From Rhizobiaceae bacterium (lineage in GTDB: Bacteria; Pseudomonadota; Alphaproteobacteria; Rhizobiales; Rhizobiaceae): DNA of 57,311 bases. This document shows, in pieces, positions 34,381 through 43,058 of the stretch. How positions within the stretch are numbered: position 1 is the stretch's first letter; each line of letters starts with the position of its first letter. The stretch covers positions 1 to 57,311 of the forward strand of contig JAHBYY010000022.1 in the NCBI GenBank assembly GCA_019635715.1, read 5' to 3'. Under the pieces are notes generated by a model. That model was not told the origin of the DNA, did not search any database, and was given only the letters and a program-made list of their open reading frames with translations. The translations under genes and the position numbers were made by a program.

Positions 34381-35660
34381 CGCGCCGCCGCCTCCGTCCC
34401 CGCCAGGTCGGGGCAGCCGCTTCGCGTGCGGCCGACCATCAGCAGGTCGCCGGGCTTCAGAGGGGTAAGCAGGTCCGCGCCGAAGACCTGGGGGGTGGCC
34501 GCGGCATCCTCTCTCAGGATCGTGTATCGGCAAGGTTCGCTGGAGCCCGCCGTCTCCAGCGGCGACGCCCCGGCCGCCTCCAGCGACCGCGATATCGCTT
34601 CGATCGCCGTCCTGGCGTCCAGGATCTCGAACTGGACGCCGGCAAATTCCGCGAGCAGCTCCAGCCGAAGCTGCAGGTCGAGCGCCGTGCCCTCCTCGGC
34701 GAGCACGACCTGCCGGGTTCTGGCCTGGGCGAGCGAGGCGGCCGATTGGCCGACCCGGCCCTCTATGTCGGCATAGTCGCGCCGCAGCTCCGAAATCCGG
34801 TTCGCCGTTATGGCGCCTTTGGCAAACATCGGCTCCAGCCGGTCCAGATCGATGCGAACAAGCTCAAGCTGCACCCGCAGCGACTTCGACACGGCCTGCT
34901 GGGCGGTGATGTCCTCGCTGTTGATGCGGCTGGACGCGTCGACGCGCCGCATCGAAAGCGCGCGGTTCTCGATGCGCGCCGCAAGCGTTCGCTTCTCGGT
35001 GTCGACAAGCGCAGAGGCATCCCCCGGCCCGATGAGCTCGCCGATCTCGGCCGGCGGCTCGCCGAACGGGGTCGCACCCATCTCGGCACGGAGCCGCGTC
35101 TCCTTGACCAGCGCGCGGGCCAGACGGCCCTTGGCACCGACGAGCCGCTCCTTCTCCTGGTTGATCTGCAGCTCGATCGACAGGTCCTCGTTGGATCGCC
35201 GGCCCTGTCCGCCGGCGAGCGCCAGCGCATGGGCGACGCGCATGCCGACCTTGTACGGCACGTCGCCCGGCTTCGAGACGTTGCCGCCGACGACCACCGG
35301 ACGGTAGGAATCGATCGTCAGCGCGACGGACACATCGGCAAGGCCGAGCCGGCGTTCGATGAGGCCCCGCACCTCGGCTCGCGCCTGGTCGAGGTCGTGC
35401 AGGCCCGAAACCGTGCCGAGCCCGGGAATGACCAGCACACCGCCGGGCGCGATCTCATAGACATCGGAGAGCTCGGGCTGGCCGACGATCTTGAGCTTGA
35501 GGCGGTCGCCTTCGCCGATGGCGACGGGATCGCGCACCTGCGCCGCAAGCATTCCGCCGCCGAAGCAGAGCATGATCCCGAGAGCACATGCGAGAAGACG
35601 CAACACGGCGTTCAAGACGTCCCCTTCGAGCCTGCGCCATTGCTGGCTCGGCAGCAACAT
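34377..35660 (-). CDS. Outer-membrane polysaccharide export protein, ExoF/Wza-like
   Basis: A 427-residue export protein. After a signal sequence (LRLLACALGIMLCFGGGMLAAQ) comes the PES domain (VAIGEGDRLKLKIVGQPELS), a SLBB-like domain (RPVVVGGNVSKPGDVPY) and a long coiled-coil (about 190-350), ending with another SLBB-like strand (LKPGDLLMVGRT). This plan matches rhizobial ExoF rather than enterobacterial Wza. The ATG at 35660 adds 15 residues before the signal; a TTG at 35615 with AAGGGG upstream would give a normal signal peptide and is a real alternative. First gene of export operon. Confidence 0.85.
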   Translation of the reverse strand: MLLPSQQWRRLEGDVLNAVLRLLACALGIMLCFGGGMLAAQVRDPVAIGEGDRLKLKIVGQPELSDVYEIAPGGVLVIPGLGTVSGLHDLDQARAEVRGLIERRLGLADVSVALTIDSYRPVVVGGNVSKPGDVPYKVGMRVAHALALAGGQGRRSNEDLSIELQINQEKERLVGAKGRLARALVKETRLRAEMGATPFGEPPAEIGELIGPGDASALVDTEKRTLAARIENRALSMRRVDASSRINSEDITAQQAVSKSLRVQLELVRIDLDRLEPMFAKGAITANRISELRRDYADIEGRVGQSAASLAQARTRQVVLAEEGTALDLQLRLELLAEFAGVQFEILDARTAIEAISRSLEAAGASPLETAGSSEPCRYTILREDAAATPQVFGADLLTPLKPGDLLMVGRTRSGCPDLAGTEAAAR

Positions 35661-35697
35661 TCAGGCGCTCTGCTACCGTCACCCAACTCTTGTCCGG

Positions 35698-35727
35698 ATT
35701 ATCATCTGGGTCAAGACATTGGTGCAA
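35698..35727 (-). promoter_or_regulatory. Possible promoter of the export operon
   Basis: Leftward TTGCAC (35722-35727) and GATAAT (35698-35703) with an 18-base spacer, ending 38 bases before the ATG at 35660. The -10 matches consensus in five of six positions; the -35 is moderate. A GGCGGCGGCAA...TTGCCGCCGCC hairpin (35791-35801 with 35825-35835) lies upstream. Confidence 0.4.
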
Positions 35728-35921
35728 CGCAGCAATAGCCGGATCGCATTTCATCGACGTTAAACTTAACTTCGGGGCAAGTCGACGAGAGGCGGCGGCA
35801 AGAGCTCAGGTGCAAGCCGGCGAATTGCCGCCGCCGCCGCACGTGACGAAAACATGATGGAGCATGCCAAAACTCTTGATCGCGGCGCACAATCGTTGGA
35901 ACACTGCGCGGCAATTCTTCA

Positions 35922-37439
35922 TTGGGGCAACGCTTGAACGCCCGACCCTATGTGATCGCCCTTGGGACGCGCTGGGCAGGCTTCGTCGGTCTAGCGGCAG
36001 GCGCCGCCGCGATCCTGGCCGCCGGTCCGCTCAAGGGGCTGATGGCGCTCATCGGCCTCGTCGTGGTGGTGGTCAGCGTCGCCGACCCGATGATCGGCCT
36101 GGTCGGCGTGATGTTCGCCAACACCTCGCTGCAGGTGATCGGCAGTTCCCACATCATCGGCCTGCCCGCCAGCCTGTCGAAGATCTACGGCGCCATAGCG
36201 CTCGCGGCAGTCGTCGCGCACGTCCTCTTCGCCGGCTGGAGGCCCACCTCCTCGCCAATCTACAGACCGATCCTGCTGTTCGTCATCCTGGTCGTCGCCT
36301 GGGACCTTGTGGTGCAGTACCCGGAGACCGAATTCCTCGAAGGGACGGGGCGGCTGCTGCTGACGATCCTGCTGACGGCGCTCGTCGCGACGATCGCCGG
36401 CCAGTCGCAGAGACGTCTCGACCTGGCGGTCCTGGCGCTGTCGGCCGCCATGGCGCTGACCGGCATCATCGGCTTGATGGAGCATTTCCTGCCGTCTCTC
36501 GCCATCGAATCGGACGATCCGCGCCTGGCGCTCGGAACCCTCGGCGGCGTCATCGACAGCGAGTCGCTCGACGGCGTCATCATCAAGCGCATCTCGGGAG
36601 GCATCGGCGACGCCAACTGGCTTTCCTATTCGATCGCGATGTCGCTGCCGCTCCTGCTCTACGCCTGGCATCGATGGACCGGTTTCTGGATGCGCAGCCT
36701 GCTTGCGGCATTCGGCGCGCTGCAGATGATCGCACTGACGCTCAGCTACACCCGAACCGGCTTCCTCGGTCTCGGCGTCGCGGTCGTCTACCTGCTGCTG
36801 CGCGGCGTCCTGCCGCTGCGGCCGATGCTCGCCGCCGCGGTGGCGGCGATGGTCGGGCTGCTCATCTACCTGCCGCCCGGCTTCGTCGACCGCATGTTCT
36901 CGCAGCGCTATCTGAGCGAGGGCAGCACGCCGCTTCGCGCCCTGTTCGTTCGCCAGGCGACCGAGATCTGGTTGACGAACCCGCTTTTCGGACACGGCTA
37001 CAAGGGCTTCGGCTTCCAGTTCCACGACGCCATGCGCGAGAAGCTGCCCGACGACATCCGGCTTCATGCCTGGGCGGAGGACATGGAGCAGGCGGTCCTC
37101 GAAGGGCGCGAACTGATCTCCAACATCGGCGCCCACAATCTCGAACTGGAAATTCTGGTCGAATACGGGCTGGTCGGCTTCGTGCTGTTCGCGGCAATTT
37201 TCGTGGCGTCGTTCCGCGAATTGTGGCGCACCGAGAAGACCGGACCGCCGCATCTGCAGCTCTTGGCCATCACCATCGAGGCAGGACTGATCGCCTTCCT
37301 CGTCTGCAGCCTGTTCGGGCACACCAAATACCTCAAATTCCTCTGGCTGCTGTTCGGGCTGGTGATGGCGGCGCGGCGCGTGTCGTCGGCCGGCGACAGC
37401 GGGGTCAGGACACTTCTCGAAAGCCGCGGGCGCGAATGA
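35922..37439 (+). CDS. O-antigen polymerase/ligase family membrane protein (Wzy-like)
   Basis: A 505-residue inner-membrane protein with about ten to twelve hydrophobic segments and a large periplasmic loop (around residues 320-400) carrying FGHGYKGFGFQFHD and GAHNLELEILVEYGLVG, the Wzy_C signature in which the histidine of AHN is typical. It polymerises lipid-linked repeat units. Only TTG starts are available (35922, or 35934 with GGGG upstream). The stop overlaps the next ATG. Distinguishing polymerase from ligase by sequence alone is not possible, but the Wzx/Wzz context favours polymerase. Confidence 0.85.
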   Translation: MGQRLNARPYVIALGTRWAGFVGLAAGAAAILAAGPLKGLMALIGLVVVVVSVADPMIGLVGVMFANTSLQVIGSSHIIGLPASLSKIYGAIALAAVVAHVLFAGWRPTSSPIYRPILLFVILVVAWDLVVQYPETEFLEGTGRLLLTILLTALVATIAGQSQRRLDLAVLALSAAMALTGIIGLMEHFLPSLAIESDDPRLALGTLGGVIDSESLDGVIIKRISGGIGDANWLSYSIAMSLPLLLYAWHRWTGFWMRSLLAAFGALQMIALTLSYTRTGFLGLGVAVVYLLLRGVLPLRPMLAAAVAAMVGLLIYLPPGFVDRMFSQRYLSEGSTPLRALFVRQATEIWLTNPLFGHGYKGFGFQFHDAMREKLPDDIRLHAWAEDMEQAVLEGRELISNIGAHNLELEILVEYGLVGFVLFAAIFVASFRELWRTEKTGPPHLQLLAITIEAGLIAFLVCSLFGHTKYLKFLWLLFGLVMAARRVSSAGDSGVRTLLESRGRE

Positions 37440-38617
37440 CGCCCGGCAGCTCCGCTCGCCATGTCCTCTATGTGCAGCCCAATTCCGAAATCGGCGGCTC
37501 GGACATCGCACTGGCGCGCACCATCGAGGCCATGCGCACCATCGGCCAGCGGAGCTCCGTCGTGCTGCCGGCCGACGGGCCGCTGGTGGCGCGGCTGCGG
37601 GCGGCCGGGGCCGAGGTCCACTTTCTGCCGATGCGGCAGCTCCGCACCCTGCCCTCGCCCGGCTACCAGCTCGGCTACGCCTTGCGCTTCCTTCCGACCG
37701 TCTGGCGGCTGGCAGGGCTGATGCGGCGGGTCGAACCCGACATCGTCCATTCCAACTCGCTGTTCTGCCTCTACGGAGCCTTTGCGGCAAAACTCGCCGG
37801 CGTCCGGCACGTCTGGCACGTGAGGGAAATGGCACCTTCCCTGCCGCTGCTGACCCGAACTTACGCCGCGATGGTCCGGGCGCTGTCGCACGTCATCCTC
37901 GCCATGTCGGATGCCTGCGTCGACGCGCTGTATGCGCGATGGCCGAAAACCACGATCGTCATGCCCGACGCGCTCGACGCGGAGGATTTTCGCAGCGCGC
38001 TCCACCCCGGGCGCCTGCGCTCCGATCTCGGCATCGCCGCCGACACGCCGATCGTCGGCTTTGCGGCGCGGCTCGATCCCTGGAAGGGATGCCACGTCTT
38101 CCTGGAGGCCTGCGCCCGCGTCGCCCGCACCCAACGCGACGTCGTCTTCGTGGTCAGCGGCGGTCCGCCGCAAGGGCTGGAGCGCTACGCCGAACAGTTG
38201 AAGACGCAGGCTGCCGCTCTCGGCCTTGCCGACCGCCTGCGCTTCCTCGGCTGGCGCTATCGCATGCAGGACATGGCCGACGTGATGGATGGCTTCGACA
38301 TCTTCTGCCACACCTCGATCCAGCCGGAGCCGTTCGGGCTGGTGCTGCTCGAAGCGATGGCGGTGGGGACGCCGGTCCTGTCGGTCGCCGCCGGCGGTCC
38401 GCTCGCCATCATCGAGGACGGCGTCTCCGGCCGGCTGCTTGCGCCGGGCGACCCTGCCGCGCTGGCCGGTGCGATCACGGCCCTGCTCGACGATCCCGAT
38501 GCCGCGGCGCGCATGGGGGACGCCGGCCGCCGGCGTCAGGAGCTGGAGTTTTCCGTGCCGCGCTTCATCGCGCGCCTTTCGGCGGTCTACGATCGCGCCC
38601 TCGACGAAGCTCGATAG
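37436..38617 (+). CDS. GT4 family glycosyltransferase
   Basis: A 393-residue cytoplasmic GT-B glycosyltransferase. N-terminal SEIGGSDIALARTI is the acceptor-side glycine loop, VHSNS and HVWHVREM follow, and the C-terminal donor site has GFAARLDPWKGCHVFLEA, PEPFGLVLLEAMAVGTPVLS with the conserved EX7E glutamates. The ATG overlaps the Wzy stop. Its 3' end overlaps by 53 bases the 3' end of the convergent glycosyltransferase gene. It probably adds an interior sugar of the repeat unit. Confidence 0.92.
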   Translation: MTPGSSARHVLYVQPNSEIGGSDIALARTIEAMRTIGQRSSVVLPADGPLVARLRAAGAEVHFLPMRQLRTLPSPGYQLGYALRFLPTVWRLAGLMRRVEPDIVHSNSLFCLYGAFAAKLAGVRHVWHVREMAPSLPLLTRTYAAMVRALSHVILAMSDACVDALYARWPKTTIVMPDALDAEDFRSALHPGRLRSDLGIAADTPIVGFAARLDPWKGCHVFLEACARVARTQRDVVFVVSGGPPQGLERYAEQLKTQAAALGLADRLRFLGWRYRMQDMADVMDGFDIFCHTSIQPEPFGLVLLEAMAVGTPVLSVAAGGPLAIIEDGVSGRLLAPGDPAALAGAITALLDDPDAAARMGDAGRRRQELEFSVPRFIARLSAVYDRALDEAR

Positions 38618-39704
38618 TCCTGCGCGCGCAGTCGGTCATCGCGGCGGCAAGGGCGGCTGTCGTGTGATGCGTCTCGTAGCGCTGCCGCGCGGCTTCGCCC
38701 ATCCGCCGGCGCAGGTCCCCGTCCGCCAGCAGCGAGGCGATCGCCGCGCGCAGCGCCACAACGTCGTCGACCGGGACGACCCGCCCCGAAACGCCGTCGC
38801 TGATGACCACCGGCATGTCGCCGGCCGAGCTGACGACCAGCGCCTTGCCCTGCGCCATGCCTTCGAGGCAGGTGAGCGGCAGGCTTTCCTTGCGCGACGG
38901 CACGACGACGATGTCGCTGGCACCGACCCAATCCGCGGGTGTCGAGACCAGGCCGGTGAAGGTCACGCGCCCGGCGATGCCCGCATCGGCCGCCCGACGG
39001 CGCAGCTCGTCGGATGTTTCGCCGACCCCGACGATCACCGCATGCCATCGGGCATCATGTGCCAGACCCGCCAGCGCATCGATGAACAGGTCCTGCCCCT
39101 TGCCGCGATGCAGCCGGCCGAGCACGGTGGCGACGACCTTGTCCGGCGGCAGGCCGAGCTCCGCACGCGAGGCGCGTCCGGGCCGCGACGACACGGCGTT
39201 CCAGGCGACCGACGTCGAACGCGCGCCGGCATCGCGGACTTCGCGCAAGGTCGCGTTGGAACCGACGAGCACGTGATCGGCAAACCTCACCAGATTGCGA
39301 TCGACGGCTTCGTAGAGCCTGTGGATGCCGGAGTGGGTCGGTCCGAGCCAGCCGTGGATGTGGCAAAGCCAGGGCGTGCCGCTGAACGGCCGGACCAGCG
39401 CCGCGAGCAGGTTGGCGCGCATGTCGTGGGTGTGGATGAGGTCGATCCGCTCGCGCCGCAGCAGGCGCGCCAGCCGCAGCGCCGCCAGCGGTGCCGCCGC
39501 CACCCCAGACCATGCGAGGCGCCGCAGGGCAACCGCTCCGTCCGCCGTCAGCCGCCGTTCCAGGTCGGGGTCCGGCTCTGCGCACACCACAACCATCAGC
39601 GGATCGACCGAGGGATCGCCGGCGAGCTCGGGCATGACGCTGCCCAGCATCGATTCGATGCCGCCGATCGCGCCGTAGCGGCTCTTGAGATGCGCGACCC
39701 TCAA
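38565..39704 (-). CDS. GT4 family glycosyltransferase, convergent copy
   Basis: A 379-residue GT-B glycosyltransferase. N-terminal SRYGAIGGIESML, then LIHTHDMRANLLAAL and ICHIHGW-like block, and the donor-binding VLGRLHRGKGQDLFIDAL and SRKESLPLTCLEGMAQGKALV. The start is a TTG at 39704 overlapping the flippase stop (TTGA), as the longer frame would overlap that gene. Although it belongs to the same family as the gene it converges on, the two differ clearly in sequence and are not a recent duplication. Confidence 0.9.
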   Translation of the reverse strand: MRVAHLKSRYGAIGGIESMLGSVMPELAGDPSVDPLMVVVCAEPDPDLERRLTADGAVALRRLAWSGVAAAPLAALRLARLLRRERIDLIHTHDMRANLLAALVRPFSGTPWLCHIHGWLGPTHSGIHRLYEAVDRNLVRFADHVLVGSNATLREVRDAGARSTSVAWNAVSSRPGRASRAELGLPPDKVVATVLGRLHRGKGQDLFIDALAGLAHDARWHAVIVGVGETSDELRRRAADAGIAGRVTFTGLVSTPADWVGASDIVVVPSRKESLPLTCLEGMAQGKALVVSSAGDMPVVISDGVSGRVVPVDDVVALRAAIASLLADGDLRRRMGEAARQRYETHHTTAALAAAMTDCARRTIELRRGRDRRPPKGAR

Positions 39705-40987
39705 CCCGCGGCGATCCTCACATCCGCCCGGGCCGGCCGCAGCGCATGCAGGGCCACGCCGCACAGCACAAGGCCGGTCGTCACGCGCATGACGAGAACG
39801 GAAATCGCCGCTCCGACCGCGCCGTGCTCAGGGATCAGGATCGACCCGGCGAGCAGCACCAGCACGCCCTGCAGAGCGCAGACGAGCAGCGTGGCGCGCG
39901 GCTGCGTCATGACGACGAACGAAAGCGCCACCGGCACCACCGCCACCCAGAACATGGCGGCGACGAACAACAGCCGCAGCACCAACCCGGAGTCGCGATA
40001 GGCCGGGCCGATCGTCAGTCCGATCAGAGGTTCGGCAAACAGCAGCACGACGACGGTGGCCGCGGCGGCGAGCGGGACCGTCAGCTTGCAGACCCCGACC
40101 CACAGATCGAGCAGCTTCCCCTTCGCCGCCAGGTCGGCGACGCGCGGTTGCAGGACCACCATGGCCAGCCCGACGACCATCTCGGGGACCAGAAGCAGCG
40201 GCATCAGCGCGCCATAGAGGCCGCTCTGCTCCGGGCCGCGCATGCCGCTCAGCAGCAGAAGGTCGAGCCGTTCGACGACCGCGCTCAGCATCAGCGCGGG
40301 CGCGACCCAGCGGACATAGTCTAAGGTCTTGCGCGTGGCGGCGGGCGACCAGACCCAGACGCGCCGCCGCCCGCGGTCCGACAGCGCATAGGCCGAGACG
40401 GCCGCGACCGACACCGAAGCCGCGTAGGCCATCAGGAAGGCCGACGCCGTCAGCCTGTCCGCCAGCAGCAGGCCGCCGACCGACGCCACGCGCAGGATCT
40501 GCAGCAGGCCTTCGAGCCGGAGCAGGCTGCCGAACCTTTCCCGCGACTGATAGTCGGCGAGGTAGCCGCGGTAGACGAACTCCATGGCGGCGGCGACGCC
40601 GGCAAGCAGGATCGGCGTCGACCAGCTTGCGTCGTGAAGAAGGCGATCGGCCACCGGCTTGGCCAGCAGGAGTGCGCCGGCCAGGACCACCGCCGCGAGC
40701 AGCAGCCGGATCTGCTGCGCCGCCCGCCAGGCGGCGAGCGCCTCGTCCGGATCGTCGTGCAGGGCCGGCGCGACCCGGCGCACCACATCGAGGTCGAGCG
40801 GATCGCCGAGGGCGGTCGTCACCATCTTGATGGTCGCCAGCGCCACCGCAAGGATGCCGGCCTGCGCCAGGCCGTCCGGCAACTGGCCGAGATGGCGATA
40901 GGCGGCGGTGATCGCCACGAACCACAGCGCCAGATAGACGATGCGCACCGCCGTGACGATCAGGGTGCGGCCGAGAAGCGCGCTCAT
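39701..40987 (-). CDS. Polysaccharide flippase, Wzx-like (MOP superfamily)
   Basis: A 428-residue hydrophobic protein with about twelve predicted membrane segments and short positively charged loops (for example YRGYLADYQSRERFG and DRGRRRVW). It fits Wzx-type exporters that flip undecaprenyl-linked oligosaccharide to the periplasm. No strict motif is available, so identification rests on topology, length and location between glycosyltransferase genes. The ATG overlaps the upstream stop by four bases and its own stop overlaps the next start. Confidence 0.83.
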   Translation of the reverse strand: MSALLGRTLIVTAVRIVYLALWFVAITAAYRHLGQLPDGLAQAGILAVALATIKMVTTALGDPLDLDVVRRVAPALHDDPDEALAAWRAAQQIRLLLAAVVLAGALLLAKPVADRLLHDASWSTPILLAGVAAAMEFVYRGYLADYQSRERFGSLLRLEGLLQILRVASVGGLLLADRLTASAFLMAYAASVSVAAVSAYALSDRGRRRVWVWSPAATRKTLDYVRWVAPALMLSAVVERLDLLLLSGMRGPEQSGLYGALMPLLLVPEMVVGLAMVVLQPRVADLAAKGKLLDLWVGVCKLTVPLAAAATVVVLLFAEPLIGLTIGPAYRDSGLVLRLLFVAAMFWVAVVPVALSFVVMTQPRATLLVCALQGVLVLLAGSILIPEHGAVGAAISVLVMRVTTGLVLCGVALHALRPARADVRIAAG

Positions 40988-41973
40988 GGCCCGACCGGTT
41001 CCGCGAACTGCGCGACGGCGGCGCGGCGCCTGCGGGCGCGCAACTGCCGGATGATGGCAGGCGGCATCATGGCGGCGGCGAAGCGCAGCCAGGCGGCCGG
41101 CCTGCGCAGCACCCTGGGTTCGGAGCGCACCACCTGCATCGCTTTGGCGATGGTCCGGCCAAGGCCGGCGCCGAGCCGCGTCATGTGCAGCGTATCGAAG
41201 GCCTGGCAGGCGACGGCGGAGCGGGCCTCGCCCTTGCGATGCCCGAACGCCCTCGCCTCCGGCCAGCCGAACGCCTCGTCCAGACCCGAAAGATGGTCGT
41301 CGAACATCTTTCCGTCCGCATAGAGCTCGAAGGACAGGCTGCTTTCGCGCACGCGGTATCGGACGAGCGGCTCGTCGATGAAGAGCACGTCGCCGGCGAG
41401 GCAGAGCTTCAGGAACAGCCAGGTGTCGGAGATCATCCCCCAGCGCTCGTCCATCGCGCCGAGCAGCTTGACCGGCTGCGTGCGGGAAAACACCGTGGAA
41501 TAGCAGAAACCTTCCGTGAAGGTCCGCACGAAGGCGTCCTGGCTGTCGGAGCGGGTCGGCCAGCGCGCCTCCATGCGGCCGATCGGCGTGCCGTCATCGT
41601 TGATCCAGACGGCGCGTCCATGCACCATCGCGGCCGAGCGGTCGCGGTCGAGCAGCGCCGCCGCGGTCGCGACGAAGCGCGGATCGAGCACATCGTCTGA
41701 TCCGAGCTGCATGAAATAGTCGCCGCGCGCCGCCCGTATGCCGCGCGTCATGTTGCCGGCAAAGCCGACATTCTCGCCGCAGCGCACATAGGACAGCCGC
41801 GGATCGTCATATCGCGCCATCACCGATGCGGTGTCGTCGGTGGAGGCGTTGTCGAACACCAGCACTTCGATGTCGGTCTCGGTCTGGGCCAGCGCGCTGT
41901 CGACCGCCTCCGCCAGCCAGCGGGCCGAATTGTAGGTAGGGATGACAATCGAGACGCGCGGCGTATTGTTCAT
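40984..41973 (-). CDS. GT2 family glycosyltransferase
   Basis: A 329-residue enzyme with a GT-A domain: VSIVIPTYNSARWLAEAVDSAL at the N-terminus, the nucleotide-binding FDNASTDDT, and the metal-binding GSDDVLDP near residue 95. The rest includes WINDDGTPIG and EGFCYSTVFSR, and a basic C-terminus that may touch the membrane. ATG at 41973 is preceded by GGAGGATCCGC. First gene of the leftward GT2-flippase-GT4 operon, divergent from the deacetylase gene. Confidence 0.92.
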   Translation of the reverse strand: MNNTPRVSIVIPTYNSARWLAEAVDSALAQTETDIEVLVFDNASTDDTASVMARYDDPRLSYVRCGENVGFAGNMTRGIRAARGDYFMQLGSDDVLDPRFVATAAALLDRDRSAAMVHGRAVWINDDGTPIGRMEARWPTRSDSQDAFVRTFTEGFCYSTVFSRTQPVKLLGAMDERWGMISDTWLFLKLCLAGDVLFIDEPLVRYRVRESSLSFELYADGKMFDDHLSGLDEAFGWPEARAFGHRKGEARSAVACQAFDTLHMTRLGAGLGRTIAKAMQVVRSEPRVLRRPAAWLRFAAAMMPPAIIRQLRARRRRAAVAQFAEPVGP

Positions 41974-42068
41974 GCGGATCCTCCGCGCGGCGCGCGACGG
42001 CGATCGGCCGCGACGATCCCGGCAGGCGCCTTCGCGCCTCGCCTGCCAAGCAAGGATGTGCCTGACGC

Positions 42069-43058
42069 ATGACGATGGCAAGGCTGGTCAAGGCACTCGA
42101 TCTGGCGCTGGCCCGCATGCCGGCGATCAGTCGGGGACCTGACTTGGTCATCCTCGGCTTCCACAGCGTCCTCGACGGCATGGACGACCTGCGCGGCCAG
42201 ACCCTCGACCCGTTTCAGCCCCTCACCCTGGCAGACCTGGAAACGACGGTCTCGCTGCTTCGCGCGCGCGGCTTCGGCTTCGTCAACGGCCGGCATGTCG
42301 ATCGTCCGGAGACGGTCCGGCGCGCCGCATGGCTGACCTTCGATGACGGCTATGCCAACAATCTCAAGGCCGTCCCGCTGCTCGAACGGCTGCGGGTCCC
42401 GTTCACGGTCTTCGTCTCGACGGGATATGTCGAGAGCGGCGAGGCCTATTGGTGGGACGTGCTGCATCGCGAAAGCCGGCGGCGCAATGTCCCGGCCGGC
42501 GAGGCCGTGCGCCGCCGCGAGGCGCTGAAGCAGCTTGAGCCGGCCGCGATCCGCGGCGAACTCGTCGCGGCGTTCGGCGAGGCGTCGCTGCGTCCCGAGG
42601 GCGAGCTGGATCGGCCGATGACGCCCGCCGAGACCGTCGCACTCTCGCGTCATCCGCTCGCGGAAATCGGCAACCATACCCATTCGCACGCGATCCTGCC
42701 GGTGGTCGCTCCGGCGGCGCGGCGCGAGGAGATCACGCGCTGCCAGTCCTATCTGGCGCGCCTGACCGGCGCGCCGCCGATTTCGATCGCCTATCCGAAC
42801 GGCGGGTTCGATCCGGAAAGCGTGGCGGCCTGCGCGTCCGCCGGCCTGCGCAACGGCGTCACCTGCCTGCCGGGTCGCATCGCGCCCTGGCCGGTCGACG
42901 ACGCGCAGAGCCGCTTGACCCTGGCGCGGTCCGTCACCTTGCAGCATGGCCGCATCGAGCGCGAACTGAACCTTTCGATCTCGCCGCTTCGGATCGCATC
43001 GCTTCTCGCCGAGCGCGACCGGATCCGCTGCCTCAGGCCACCCGCGCATCGTCGGTGA
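42069..43058 (+). CDS. Polysaccharide deacetylase (CE4) family protein
   Basis: A 329-residue NodB-homology protein. The catalytic motif 1 is LTFDDGYANN (about residue 90) and motif 2 is HTHSH (about 205), giving the metal-binding D-H-H set. AYPNGGFDP corresponds to motif 3. No signal peptide is obvious, so it may act in the cytoplasm on a lipid-linked intermediate. It is monocistronic and its final 26 bases overlap the convergent SDR gene. It would remove an acetyl group from an amino sugar or O-acetyl group of the polymer. Confidence 0.88.
   Translation: MTMARLVKALDLALARMPAISRGPDLVILGFHSVLDGMDDLRGQTLDPFQPLTLADLETTVSLLRARGFGFVNGRHVDRPETVRRAAWLTFDDGYANNLKAVPLLERLRVPFTVFVSTGYVESGEAYWWDVLHRESRRRNVPAGEAVRRREALKQLEPAAIRGELVAAFGEASLRPEGELDRPMTPAETVALSRHPLAEIGNHTHSHAILPVVAPAARREEITRCQSYLARLTGAPPISIAYPNGGFDPESVAACASAGLRNGVTCLPGRIAPWPVDDAQSRLTLARSVTLQHGRIERELNLSISPLRIASLLAERDRIRCLRPPAHRR

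Noticed and set aside
34377-35615. Lipoprotein nature of the ExoF/Wza-like protein
   Set aside because: No cysteine lipobox follows the signal sequence; the Cys residues lie within its hydrophobic core.
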